This document shows, piece by piece, positions 17,980 to 27,132 of a stretch of DNA of 64,000 nt. The DNA comes from Youxingia wuxianensis (lineage in GTDB: Bacteria > Bacillota > Clostridia > Oscillospirales > Ruminococcaceae), in NCBI RefSeq assembly GCF_014385085.1, contig NZ_JACRTD010000001.1, forward strand, positions 382,318 through 446,317, written 5' to 3'. The notes under the pieces are model-generated. The model ran no database searches and was not told the DNA's origin. It saw only the letters and a list, made by a program, of their open reading frames with translations. Position numbers and translations under genes: made by a program. Position 1 is the stretch's first letter. Each line of letters begins with the position of its first letter.

Positions 17980-18564
17980 TTATAAGTGTTGTCCCAGTCT
18001 TTTCGTCAGCTCTCGAAGAGCTTTGCCCCGATGGCTGCACTGATCTTTTTCCTCATCTGAAAGTTCAGAGAAACTTTTCTCCCCTACCATAAATATGGGA
18101 TCATAGCCAAATCCGTTTTCTCCTTTCGGCTCATATCCAATATTTCCTTCACATACTCCTTCTACATCAATGCGGTTGGAGTTTTCATCAATAAAACAAA
18201 TATGCGCTACAAAACGTGCCGTTCGTTTTTCATCCGGAATATCCTTCAGCTCCTCTAAAAGTAAACGGATTTTCTCTGGATAAGGAGTATCCTCCCCGGC
18301 GTACCGGGCGGAATATACCCCTGGCGCCCCTCCGAGAGCATCCACGCAAAGCCCGGAATCGTCCGCCACTACAGCGGTTTTTGTATGCTGATGGACTGCA
18401 TTCGCTTTAAGAAAAGAATTTTCTTCGAAGGTGGTTCCATTTTCTTCCACCTCAAGTTCTGGGCAAACCTGCGACTGGGAGATGACTTCTATTCCAAAGG
18501 GAGCGAAAATCCGGGTAAACTCCCGGATTTTACCTTTATTGCCAGTAGCTGCGACGACCTTCAT
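17980..18564 (-). CDS. rdgB: XTP/dITP diphosphatase (non-canonical purine NTP pyrophosphatase)
   Basis: 194 residues of the Ham1/RdgB family. Cleaves ITP, dITP and XTP to prevent base misincorporation. Motifs: ATGNKGKIREF at 5-15, FEENSFLKANA, VADDSGLCVDALGGAPGVYSAR and GENGFGYDPIF, with SHRGKALREL at the end. Overlaps ftsY by 4 bases. Confidence 0.96.
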   Translation of the reverse strand: MKVVAATGNKGKIREFTRIFAPFGIEVISQSQVCPELEVEENGTTFEENSFLKANAVHQHTKTAVVADDSGLCVDALGGAPGVYSARYAGEDTPYPEKIRLLLEELKDIPDEKRTARFVAHICFIDENSNRIDVEGVCEGNIGYEPKGENGFGYDPIFMVGEKSFSELSDEEKDQCSHRGKALRELTKRLGQHL

Positions 18565-19484
18565 TCTTGTTCCTCCTGTGACGGAAACAGAGCTTCTACA
18601 AAATCATTTGCATTAAACGCGCGCAGATCGTCGATCTGTTCCCCAATTCCGATATATTTTATTGGAACCTGCAGCTCCTGTTTAATCCCAATTACAACCC
18701 CTCCGCGGGCCGTACCATCTAGTTTAGTTAAGATAATGCCGGTGATGCCCGCCGCTTCTTTAAACTGCCTCGCCTGATTTAATGCGTTCTGACCGGTAGT
18801 TGCATCCAAAACGAGCAGCACCTCCACAGCACAGCCGGGAGCTTCCCTGGCGATGACCCGAGAAATTTTCGACAGCTCATCCATTAAGTTTTTCTTGTTA
18901 TGAAGCCGGCCGGCTGTATCACAGATGATGACATCCGCACCCCGGGCCTTGCCAGCGGTAATAGCGTCAAACACTACCGCCGCCGGGTCGGACCCTTGCG
19001 ATTGTTTAATCATATCCACGCCGCTTCTCTGAGCCCAAACTTCCAGCTGTTCAATGGCGGCCGCACGAAAGGTATCCGCCGCGCCCAAAAGCACTTTTTT
19101 CCCTTGCGCTTTTAGGTTGGAAGCCAGCTTGCCAATCGTCGTAGTTTTCCCAACGCCGTTTACCCCGATAACTAAAACTATGGATGGTTTGGTAGATATA
19201 TTCAGTTCTTCGCCGCCGCGGAGCATCTCTATTAAAATTTCTTTTAACAGGCCTTTTACTTGCATAGAATCGGTAACGCCCTGCTTTTTTATCCGAGCCC
19301 GCAGCTCGCTGCAGATGGCTTGCGAGGTTACAATGCCTACGTCGGACAAAATCAGAGATTCTTCCAGTTCCTCGAAAAGATCCTCATCTATTTTAGTGAA
19401 CGAATTTACAATTTCATCTACCCTCTTGGCCATTGAATCCCTGGTTTTTTTTAATCCTTCGGCCAGTTTGCCCAAAAATCCCAT
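18561..19484 (-). CDS. ftsY: signal recognition particle receptor FtsY
   Basis: 307 residues. SRP GTPase that docks ribosome-nascent chains at the membrane. NG domain only, with a short N-terminal A region: G1 GVNGVGKTTTIGKLA (about 107-121), G2 DTFRAAAIEQL, G3 DTAGRLHNKKNLM, G4 TKLDGTARGG, and the closing GIGEQIDDLRAFNANDFV. It follows smc with a 28-base gap, the standard Firmicutes order. Confidence 0.97.
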   Translation of the reverse strand: MGFLGKLAEGLKKTRDSMAKRVDEIVNSFTKIDEDLFEELEESLILSDVGIVTSQAICSELRARIKKQGVTDSMQVKGLLKEILIEMLRGGEELNISTKPSIVLVIGVNGVGKTTTIGKLASNLKAQGKKVLLGAADTFRAAAIEQLEVWAQRSGVDMIKQSQGSDPAAVVFDAITAGKARGADVIICDTAGRLHNKKNLMDELSKISRVIAREAPGCAVEVLLVLDATTGQNALNQARQFKEAAGITGIILTKLDGTARGGVVIGIKQELQVPIKYIGIGEQIDDLRAFNANDFVEALFPSQEEQE

Positions 19485-19512
19485 GCATGTTCCTCCTGTA
19501 AAGTGATATAGC

Positions 19513-22500
19513 TTAACTGTTCTGTTTCATACCAAGCTTGCTTTCAATCTCGCTGACATCCAGCTCCAACAGCTTGGAAACCCCTTCTTCCTGCATAGTT
19601 ACCCCATATAGAATATCCGCTTCCTCCATAGTGCCCCTACGATGAGTAATACAGATAAACTGGGTTTTATCACACATCCTGCGAAGATATTGGGCATATT
19701 TTACAACGTTTACATCGTCCAGCGCCGCTTCAATTTCGTCCAGCAGACAGAAAGGCGACGGGCGCACTTTCAAGATGGCGAAATAGATAGCGATCGCAAC
19801 AAACGCTTGCTCTCCGCCGGAAAGGGCAGCCAGATTTTTAATGATTTTTCCCGGCGGCTGGACATAAATTTCAATGCCGCTGTCCAGAATATTTTCTGGG
19901 TCGGTTAAGGTGAGTTCCGCTTTTCCGCCATCGAACAGTTCAACGAAAATCTTTGAAAAATGATAAGAAATCTTTTTAAAATTCTCCGCAAAAATTTTCT
20001 GCATATCCCCAGTCAGTTCCCGGATTAAATTGTTCAGTTCCAACCGTGATTTTTCAATATCCTCCACCTGTTCTTTTAAGAAAAGATAGCGTTCGGAAAC
20101 CTCCTTGTACTCTTCCAAGGCGCTCACATTAACGCTTCCAAGAGACTTAATTTTACTTTTTAACTCCCCTAGACGGCGCTGAGCCTTTGAAACGTCTTCC
20201 ACCGGCTGTGCCAGCTCTATCGCCTGGGAACGGGTAATTTCATACTCGTCCCACAAACGGGAGATAATATTGTCATATTCGCTTTGCAGAGAAACTTTTT
20301 TCTCCTCCAGCCGTGCCAATTCCCGTGCGCTTACTTCCCTTCGGGAGGTAATTTCCTTTTCTTGAGCGCGCAGCTGGGTAGTTTCCTGTTCACATTGGGT
20401 ACGCTGGGCGGACATCTGGGAAATTTCCTCTTCCAATGCCTTGATCTGCAGGGAATATGTATCTTGCTGAAGGATCATGGTTTCGATCTTTTCTGTAATC
20501 TGCTGATTTAAGGCGGTAAGTTCAAGCCGTTGAGAGTTTAAGGCCTCCATATGCTCCGCCTGTCCCATCTTTTGATCGGAAAGCTGGGCGGCCATCTGGC
20601 GTATTCCATCAATCTCTTTGGTTAAGGTAATAATTTCAATATTATGCTCTGCCAAGCGGGTAGAAGTCTGCGCTCCCGCATGGGCATACTCCTCCTTTTT
20701 CTCTCCCAACTGAGAAAGCTGTTTTTGTACTTCCTCCAACTGCCGGTTTAATTCTTCCATCAGTTCGTCGTTGGTTACATTTTTTTCCTTCAGGCTTTCC
20801 AGGCGCTGGCTTAGCTGGTCGTACTCCAGCACCGCTTGTTCTTTGGTTTTAACAGCGTCCTCGTAAGCCGCTTTTAACTGACGAAGTTGGGCGTCATAGC
20901 GAATTTTATCCTCCTGCGCCGTCGTCAGCTCCCCTATAATACCAGACACCGTGGCCTGTACGGAGCCTAACTCCTGCTGGGCAGCCTTCAGCTCCTCGTC
21001 CAGCTTGGAGATTTGCTCCTGAAATCCCTTTGCCTGCTCCTGTAAAGCCTCGATATCTTTGGAACGGCTGAGAATGCCAGCGCTTTTAGGGGAATAACCG
21101 CCTGTCATGGAGCCGCCGGCGTTGACTACTTGTCCATCCAGAGTAACCACACGAAAACGGTGGCTGAACTTTTTAGCAATTGTCACCGCCCGATCCAGAT
21201 CTTCTACGATTACAACCCGGCCCAGCAACTGTTGAATAACTCCATTGTAACGGCTGTCACAGGATACCAGGTCGCAGGCAACCCCAAGAAAGCCCTCACA
21301 AGCGTCAAGGCTGGGTTCAGATAGCTTATTTCCTTTTACAGTAGAAACTGGCAAAAAGGTTGCACGCCCGGACCGGGATTCTTTTAGCATCCCAATTGCA
21401 CGTTTGGCGATGCTTTCGTCTTCCACCACAATATTCTGCATAGCCGCGCCAAGGGCGATTTCAATGGAAAGGGAGTATTTTTTGTCCACCGTGATCAGCT
21501 TGGATACCGGGCCGTATACCTTTGGCAGCGCGCCTTTAGAGGCTTGCGACATAATATATTTTACGCTTCCGGAAAAGCCTTCCATGCTGTTTTCCATATC
21601 AAAAAGCAGCTTGGCTTTCTGCTGGCGCTGACGCATGTGATCCTCCAGTTCCCGGCGTTTTAGAGAGAGTTTGTCAATCTTTTCCTGCCGGCTTTCCAAC
21701 TTGAGCTGGTAACCTTTTCTGGAGTTGGTGAGGGAAAGAATATTTTCCTCAATTTCCTCGATTAATTCTTCACAGTCCTTGCGTTCTTTTTCAATTTGCG
21801 CAATAGTTTCGTCTTTTATCAAAGCATTATCTTTTAATACTCCAAGACGGGTGATCGTCTCATCAATGAGAGAATTGCTGGAAGCGGAAGAGAGTTTAGT
21901 TTCATTAATACTTTGGGACAGACCATACCGGCGTTCTTTCAAAGCATCAATCTGTGTCTGGCACTGAGACTGCAGAGCAGTATATTCTGTAATTTTCGCC
22001 TGAATGTCCAGATGCTGTTCTCTATAATCCTCCAGCGAAAGTTCTTTCTGAGCAATCTCTTCTTCACAGGCGGCAATTTTTGTGTCCAAATCCACCCCCG
22101 ACATATCCGATTGCTCCAGCTCCTGGATGATACGTTCAAGAGAAGTTTGATTGTGGGTGATATCGTTTTTCATTACTGCGATATCCGCATTATTCTGAGA
22201 AATAATCTCATCAATTTCTTTCATTTTATTGCGCCGTTCATCCATCTCCACCGCTAGCGTCTGCATGGTGGTATAAAGGACATTAATATTATTTTCCAGC
22301 TGATCCAATTCCTTTTGAATATCCTCATGCTGTGTTTTACACAACAGAATTTTATCTTCTTGCTGCCGCAAAAGATCTTTGGACCGGTCCAGGGTAAGAA
22401 CCCAAAGGGAAATTTCCAGAGCTTTTTTCTCCCCGGCATATTCTAAAAATTTCTGCGCTTTTTCCGATTGGATGCGCAAAGGCTCTACCCTGCCTTCCAA

Positions 22501-23097
22501 TTCCAGCAAGATATCTTTTAAACGCAGAAGATTTTCTTCCGCCGCTTCTAACTTTCTTTGCGCTTCTGCTTTTCGGTAACGGTATTTGGAAATCCCCGCG
22601 GCTTCCTCAAAAATTTCCCGGCGCTGGGTACTCTTTGCGCTGACAATTTCAGCGATTTTTCCCTGCCCAATGATAGAATAACCGTCTTTTCCCAAGCCAG
22701 TATCCATGAACAGTTCATACACGTCTTTTAACCGGACGTTGACGTTATTGATTCGATATTCGCTTTCACCGCTGCGGTAAAGTTTTCTTGAGATAGTAAC
22801 CTCGTCATTCTCATAAGGAAGCGCCCGATCAGAATTATCAATCGACAGCATAACATGAGAATAGCCCTGCGCTTTTCGGGCCTGGGTTCCGCCAAAAATA
22901 ACGTCCTCCATTTTCCCGCCGCGCAAGGTTTTCGTAGACTGCTCGCCCAGCACCCAACGTACTGCGTCCGCAATATTACTTTTGCCGCTTCCGTTAGGAC
23001 CTACTACTGCGGTAATGCCATCATTAAAGGTAAGCCGTGTCCTGTCAGGAAATGATTTGAATCCCTGTATTTCCAAACTGCGAAGCCGCAAATTCAC
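19513..23097 (-). CDS. smc: chromosome segregation protein SMC
   Basis: 1194 residues. Walker A GPNGSGKSNIAD near 33-44, two long coiled coils (about 170-500 and 680-1010) rich in E/Q/K, a hinge region near 520-640 with FLPVSTVKGN and NAGGSMTGGYS, and C-terminal ABC signature LSGGEQAFVAIA followed by Walker B LLDEIEAALDD. The scpA/scpB partners are not in the window. Starts at GTG 23097 overlapping the radical SAM stop (GTGA); TTG 23091 would be better spaced from AAAGGA. Confidence 0.97.
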   Translation of the reverse strand: MNLRLRSLEIQGFKSFPDRTRLTFNDGITAVVGPNGSGKSNIADAVRWVLGEQSTKTLRGGKMEDVIFGGTQARKAQGYSHVMLSIDNSDRALPYENDEVTISRKLYRSGESEYRINNVNVRLKDVYELFMDTGLGKDGYSIIGQGKIAEIVSAKSTQRREIFEEAAGISKYRYRKAEAQRKLEAAEENLLRLKDILLELEGRVEPLRIQSEKAQKFLEYAGEKKALEISLWVLTLDRSKDLLRQQEDKILLCKTQHEDIQKELDQLENNINVLYTTMQTLAVEMDERRNKMKEIDEIISQNNADIAVMKNDITHNQTSLERIIQELEQSDMSGVDLDTKIAACEEEIAQKELSLEDYREQHLDIQAKITEYTALQSQCQTQIDALKERRYGLSQSINETKLSSASSNSLIDETITRLGVLKDNALIKDETIAQIEKERKDCEELIEEIEENILSLTNSRKGYQLKLESRQEKIDKLSLKRRELEDHMRQRQQKAKLLFDMENSMEGFSGSVKYIMSQASKGALPKVYGPVSKLITVDKKYSLSIEIALGAAMQNIVVEDESIAKRAIGMLKESRSGRATFLPVSTVKGNKLSEPSLDACEGFLGVACDLVSCDSRYNGVIQQLLGRVVIVEDLDRAVTIAKKFSHRFRVVTLDGQVVNAGGSMTGGYSPKSAGILSRSKDIEALQEQAKGFQEQISKLDEELKAAQQELGSVQATVSGIIGELTTAQEDKIRYDAQLRQLKAAYEDAVKTKEQAVLEYDQLSQRLESLKEKNVTNDELMEELNRQLEEVQKQLSQLGEKKEEYAHAGAQTSTRLAEHNIEIITLTKEIDGIRQMAAQLSDQKMGQAEHMEALNSQRLELTALNQQITEKIETMILQQDTYSLQIKALEEEISQMSAQRTQCEQETTQLRAQEKEITSRREVSARELARLEEKKVSLQSEYDNIISRLWDEYEITRSQAIELAQPVEDVSKAQRRLGELKSKIKSLGSVNVSALEEYKEVSERYLFLKEQVEDIEKSRLELNNLIRELTGDMQKIFAENFKKISYHFSKIFVELFDGGKAELTLTDPENILDSGIEIYVQPPGKIIKNLAALSGGEQAFVAIAIYFAILKVRPSPFCLLDEIEAALDDVNVVKYAQYLRRMCDKTQFICITHRRGTMEEADILYGVTMQEEGVSKLLELDVSEIESKLGMKQNS

Positions 23098-24092
23098 ACA
23101 TCCTTTATTTCAACATCCAAAGCAGACAACTCCGGTTTCTGCTCTAATTTTATATTATACCCTATCTTGCGAAATTTCTCAATGTATCTGCCCCCATGCC
23201 CGGCAATTTTTGAAATACCTTTCGGCGAAACCAATAAGGTATATGCTCCCTGGGGTTTACGCAGGAGCAGTTCTTCTCCTTTGGAATACATCAGATACCC
23301 TTCGCACAATTCCCGGTAGGAAGGATGATAGGGGCCCGCCAGATAGCTTTTTTCCAGACTCTCCTCGGCGTGCAGCCCCATGCGGATGACCCGGATATCC
23401 CTTTCCGAAAAAAATGCCAACAGCTGCGCTCCCAGAGCAACCGCTTCCTCCATGGTTTGAGGCTGGTATTTTCCCTCATCGTAAAGCTGTGCTAAATAAG
23501 TCCCCCTTACCACAATCGTAGGATAAATACGCACAGTTGCCGGACACAGAGCGGCGAGCTCCCGGGCAGTAAAGCAGTCTTTTTCCTTATTCGAGCCGTA
23601 CAGCCCGCTCATCATCTGAAGTCCCAGCTCAAAACCGTTCTGAGAAATCATCTGAGACGCCTTGCGTACCTGCTGGGCGGTATGTCCCCGTCGATTGAGA
23701 CTAAGCACCTCATCACACATACTTTGAGCGCCCAACTCAATAGAAGTGACATGATAGTGTTTTAAAAGGGAGAGAATTTCCTTGTTAATATAATCCGGGC
23801 GGGTAGAAATCCGTATTCCAGAAAAAAGCCCATTCTCTACGAAAGGGCTTGCCGCTTCCAGCAGCTCTACCATAACTTCTCGCCGGATCGCTGTAAAGCT
23901 CCCGCCGAAGAAGGCAATTTCCGCCGGGACAGGCAAATGTTTCAGATATTCCCCCCACCGGCGGCAAAGCTCTGTTATCTCCCGCCCGGCGGGAGCCGAT
24001 TGTTTTCCGCAGATACTGCGCTGATCGCAGAAACTACATTGATGAGGGCAGCCCTCGTGGGGCACGAAAATGGAAAGATTGGCATGCTTCAT
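23094..24092 (-). CDS. radical SAM protein, Elp3-like (rnc-smc intergenic type)
   Basis: 332 residues. Radical SAM motif C-x3-C-x2-C in GCPHQCSFCDQ (about 14-24), then FFGGSFT (62-68), RISTRPDYI and VTSIELGAQSM as in Elp3/YhcC-type enzymes. No acetyltransferase domain is present, unlike full Elp3. This gene recurs between rnc and smc in Clostridia; substrate unknown. It overlaps both neighbours by 4 bases. Confidence 0.88.
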   Translation of the reverse strand: MKHANLSIFVPHEGCPHQCSFCDQRSICGKQSAPAGREITELCRRWGEYLKHLPVPAEIAFFGGSFTAIRREVMVELLEAASPFVENGLFSGIRISTRPDYINKEILSLLKHYHVTSIELGAQSMCDEVLSLNRRGHTAQQVRKASQMISQNGFELGLQMMSGLYGSNKEKDCFTARELAALCPATVRIYPTIVVRGTYLAQLYDEGKYQPQTMEEAVALGAQLLAFFSERDIRVIRMGLHAEESLEKSYLAGPYHPSYRELCEGYLMYSKGEELLLRKPQGAYTLLVSPKGISKIAGHGGRYIEKFRKIGYNIKLEQKPELSALDVEIKDV

Positions 24093-24778
24093 TGTCCCAT
24101 TAACTTCAGCGCTTCTTTTGCCGCCATCTGTTCCGCGCTTTTTTTGCTCTGGCCTTTGCCGCGGCCGATCACATTGCTGTTTAAATGGACTTCTACCACA
24201 AACCGCTTATTATGATCCGGACCGGATTCCTCCACTAATACATAGGTGAGGCGCTCCTCCGGGTTTTTTTGAATGATCTCCTGCAGCATAGTTTTGTAAT
24301 CATTGAAAGCAAATTTGTTCTTATTTTCAATTACATCTATAATAAAACCAAGAACAAATTTTCTCGCCTCGTCCATGCCGCCGTCCAGGAAGATAGCGGC
24401 AATCAGCGCTTCAAAAGCGTCCGCTAAAATGGAAGCGCGGGTACGCCCGCCCATCATTTCTTCTCCTTTGCCCAGCTTCAGGTAATCTCCTAAATGAATT
24501 TCCTGGGCAAATTCCCATAAGGACTTCTCACACACCATCGCCGCCCGCAGCTTGGTCAGCTCCCCTTCCGCCAGATGGAAAGTGTTAAACAGATACTCAG
24601 ACACAATGATCGAAAGCACCGCGTCGCCTAAAAACTCCTGACGCTCGTTGCTGGAAAGGTTTTTCTTTACCTCGTTGGCATACGAAGAATGGGTTAACGC
24701 GATATCAAGGTATTTTTTATTTTTAAAGGTATAGCCAATTGTTTTTTCAAGCTCTTCAAAGGATACGCTGTTTGACAT
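24089..24778 (-). CDS. rnc: ribonuclease III
   Basis: 229 residues. Signature NERQEFLGDAVLS at 44-56 carries catalytic E48 and D52; the second acidic set is in ADAFEALIAAIFLDGG (about 117-132). A dsRNA-binding domain covers about 155-227 (GPDHNKRFVVEVHL, GKGQSKKSAEQMAAKEAL). Processes rRNA and mRNA duplexes. No acpP gene intervenes between it and plsX. Confidence 0.97.
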   Translation of the reverse strand: MSNSVSFEELEKTIGYTFKNKKYLDIALTHSSYANEVKKNLSSNERQEFLGDAVLSIIVSEYLFNTFHLAEGELTKLRAAMVCEKSLWEFAQEIHLGDYLKLGKGEEMMGGRTRASILADAFEALIAAIFLDGGMDEARKFVLGFIIDVIENKNKFAFNDYKTMLQEIIQKNPEERLTYVLVEESGPDHNKRFVVEVHLNSNVIGRGKGQSKKSAEQMAAKEALKLMGQ

Positions 24779-24793
24779 AACTGCCTCCCTGTT

Positions 24794-25804
24794 TTAATTC
24801 GCCTGCGATTTTATCTTTAGCTCTTCCAAAGAAGCCTCAATCTGGGAGATAATTCCCAATTGGGTATATTCTTTGGCCTGACGGATTGCGTTTTTAAAAG
24901 CTTTTGCGTTGGAACTGCCATGAGCCTTAATCACTGGTTTGGAAATTCCCATCAAAGGCGCGCCGCCATATTCCGTGTAGTCCATCTTCTTTTTAAAGTT
25001 TTTGATTCCGTCCATAACAAACAAAGCGCCGACTTTGGAAAGAAAGTTTTTCTTAAAAATATCTTTAATCTCATTTCCCAAAGAGGAACCCAGACCTTCC
25101 GTCAACTTTAAGATAACATTTCCGGTAAATCCGTCGGTTACCGCTACATCACAGCAGTTTTCTGGAAGATAGCGGGGTTCTACATTGCCGATAAAGTTAA
25201 CAGGGGCATGTTTCATCTGCTCATTGGCGATAATCTGCAGATCCAGTCCCTTGGTTTCTTCTGAACCGATATTGACGATACCCACTCTGGGATCTTTCAC
25301 TCCCATGATTTTTTCCATATAGGAGCTCCCCATAATACCAAACTGTACCAGCATTTCTGGGCGGCACTCTGCATTGGCGCCAATATCCAGAAGCATATAA
25401 CAGCCGGTAGTGGTAGGAATAATCGAAGCCAGCGCCGCGCGTTTAATCCCCTTAATACGCTTTACAAATAAAGACGCCCCCACTACCACAGCGCCGGTAC
25501 TTCCCGCGCTGACAAAAGCATCGCCCTCTCCATTGGCAAGCATTTTCATTCCAATGGCCATGGAGCAGTCGTCATAAGATTTTACCACCTCGGTAGGATC
25601 ACACTCCACCGGGATTATTTTCTCGGTATGCTGAATATCAATCCGATCGAGGGATATGTTGTTTTTCCCGCATACGTCGCGGATAATCCGTTCGTCACCG
25701 CAGGCGATGATATCCACACCAAGTTCTTTGACGGCAAGTTCACAGCCTTTCAAAATCTCCAGCGGTGCGTTATCGCCGCCAAAAGCGTCAACAATGATTC
25801 TCAT
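24794..25804 (-). CDS. plsX: phosphate acyltransferase PlsX
   Basis: 336 residues. Makes acyl-phosphate from acyl-ACP for phospholipid synthesis. Motifs: DAFGGDNAPLEILKG (6-20), STGAVVVGA (about 103-111), DIGANAECRPEMLVQF, TDGFTGNVILKLTEG and APLMGISKPVIKAHGSS. The usual partner acpP is missing downstream; rnc follows after only 15 bases. The gene follows trmFO with a 17-base gap. Confidence 0.97.
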   Translation of the reverse strand: MRIIVDAFGGDNAPLEILKGCELAVKELGVDIIACGDERIIRDVCGKNNISLDRIDIQHTEKIIPVECDPTEVVKSYDDCSMAIGMKMLANGEGDAFVSAGSTGAVVVGASLFVKRIKGIKRAALASIIPTTTGCYMLLDIGANAECRPEMLVQFGIMGSSYMEKIMGVKDPRVGIVNIGSEETKGLDLQIIANEQMKHAPVNFIGNVEPRYLPENCCDVAVTDGFTGNVILKLTEGLGSSLGNEIKDIFKKNFLSKVGALFVMDGIKNFKKKMDYTEYGGAPLMGISKPVIKAHGSSNAKAFKNAIRQAKEYTQLGIISQIEASLEELKIKSQAN

Positions 25805-25821
25805 TTCATAGTCCCTCCTAT

Positions 25822-27132
25822 TTATTCTTCCCCTATCGCTGCTTTAAGATCGCGAAGCCCTCGCTGGGCAATAAGTAAATAACGTTCCTGCTTGTCCTTT
25901 ACCCGCTGGGGCCAGGGAGGCAAAATACCCATATTACAGCCCATAGGCTGAAAGTCCTGTGTCGCGCAGCCGCTGATATAATGGCTCAACGCGCCGGACA
26001 TAGAAGTTAAAGGAAGCGCCAGATCCGGCAGTCCCTTTAGTTTTCTGGCGAGATGAGTTCCTGCTAAAAGGCCGGACATAGCGGATTCAACATATCCCTC
26101 CACCCCAGTGATCTGCCCCGCGAAATAGATGTTTTCTCTCTCCCGCATACAAAAGGTGGAATCCAGCAGTTTCGGGGAATTGATAAAAGTATTTCGATGC
26201 ATCACCCCATAACGGACAAAATCCGCGTGAGCCAGTCCTGGAATGAGGGAAAACACTCGCTTTTGTTCTCCAAACTTTAGGTTTGTCTGAAACCCTACCA
26301 GATTATACAAGGTCCCCTCTTTATTTTCTCTTCGAAGCTGTACAACCGCCCAGGGCCGTTTTCCCGTTGCCGGATCCCGCAGCCCTACCGGTTTAAGCGG
26401 ACCATAACGCATGGTATCCGCTCCCCGTTTAGCCATTACTTCTACTGGCATGCACCCTTCGTACACCTTGAAATCCCGTTTGTCAAACTCTTTTAAGGGG
26501 ACGGTTTGAGCGTTTATTAACTCCTGGTGGAACCTTTCATACTCCTGCTTGTTAAAAGGACAATTGATATAGTCGTCTTCACCCCGGCCATATCTAGCAG
26601 CAAAAAATATCTTTTCCTTCTCCAGAGATTCATATGTGACAATAGGCGCTGCCGCGTCAAAAAAACTCAAACTGCCGCCGCACAAATTTTCAATCTCCGC
26701 GGCGAAAGCATCTGAGGTCAAGGGACCGGTAGCGATAATAGTATAGCCGTCTTTGGGGATAGAAGTAACTTCCCCTGAAATAATTTCGATGTTTTCTTGT
26801 TGCTTTATCCGTCTGGTTACCAGAGCGGAAAATTCTTCCCGATCCACAGCCAAAGCGCCGCCGGCAGCTACGCTTGTTTGCAAAGCGCAGTCTACCACCA
26901 AAGATCCCATCAAGCGCATCTCTTCTTTTAGCATTCCGGCGGCGGAGCCTAAGCGCTGGGCCTTTAGGGAATTGGAACACACCAGCTCCGCAAAATTTTC
27001 GCTGTGATGGGCGGGAGAAAATTTTTGTGGTTTCATCTCGTGAAGACGCACGGAAATTCCCTGCTGTGAAAGAATCCATGCCGCTTCACAGCCGGCAAGT
27101 CCAGCGCCGATAATCGTTACAGTTTTATTCAT
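25822..27132 (-). CDS. trmFO: methylenetetrahydrofolate-tRNA-(uracil-5-)-methyltransferase TrmFO
   Basis: 436 residues. Folate- and FAD-dependent methylation of U54 in the T-loop of tRNA. FAD Rossmann motif GAGLAGCEAAW at 8-18; family motifs HHSENFAELVCSNS, YINCPFNKQEYERF, CMPVEVMAKRG, QITGVEGYVESAMSGLLAG. Overlaps topA by 8 bases, the classic topA-trmFO arrangement in Firmicutes. Confidence 0.97.
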   Translation of the reverse strand: MNKTVTIIGAGLAGCEAAWILSQQGISVRLHEMKPQKFSPAHHSENFAELVCSNSLKAQRLGSAAGMLKEEMRLMGSLVVDCALQTSVAAGGALAVDREEFSALVTRRIKQQENIEIISGEVTSIPKDGYTIIATGPLTSDAFAAEIENLCGGSLSFFDAAAPIVTYESLEKEKIFFAARYGRGEDDYINCPFNKQEYERFHQELINAQTVPLKEFDKRDFKVYEGCMPVEVMAKRGADTMRYGPLKPVGLRDPATGKRPWAVVQLRRENKEGTLYNLVGFQTNLKFGEQKRVFSLIPGLAHADFVRYGVMHRNTFINSPKLLDSTFCMRERENIYFAGQITGVEGYVESAMSGLLAGTHLARKLKGLPDLALPLTSMSGALSHYISGCATQDFQPMGCNMGILPPWPQRVKDKQERYLLIAQRGLRDLKAAIGEE

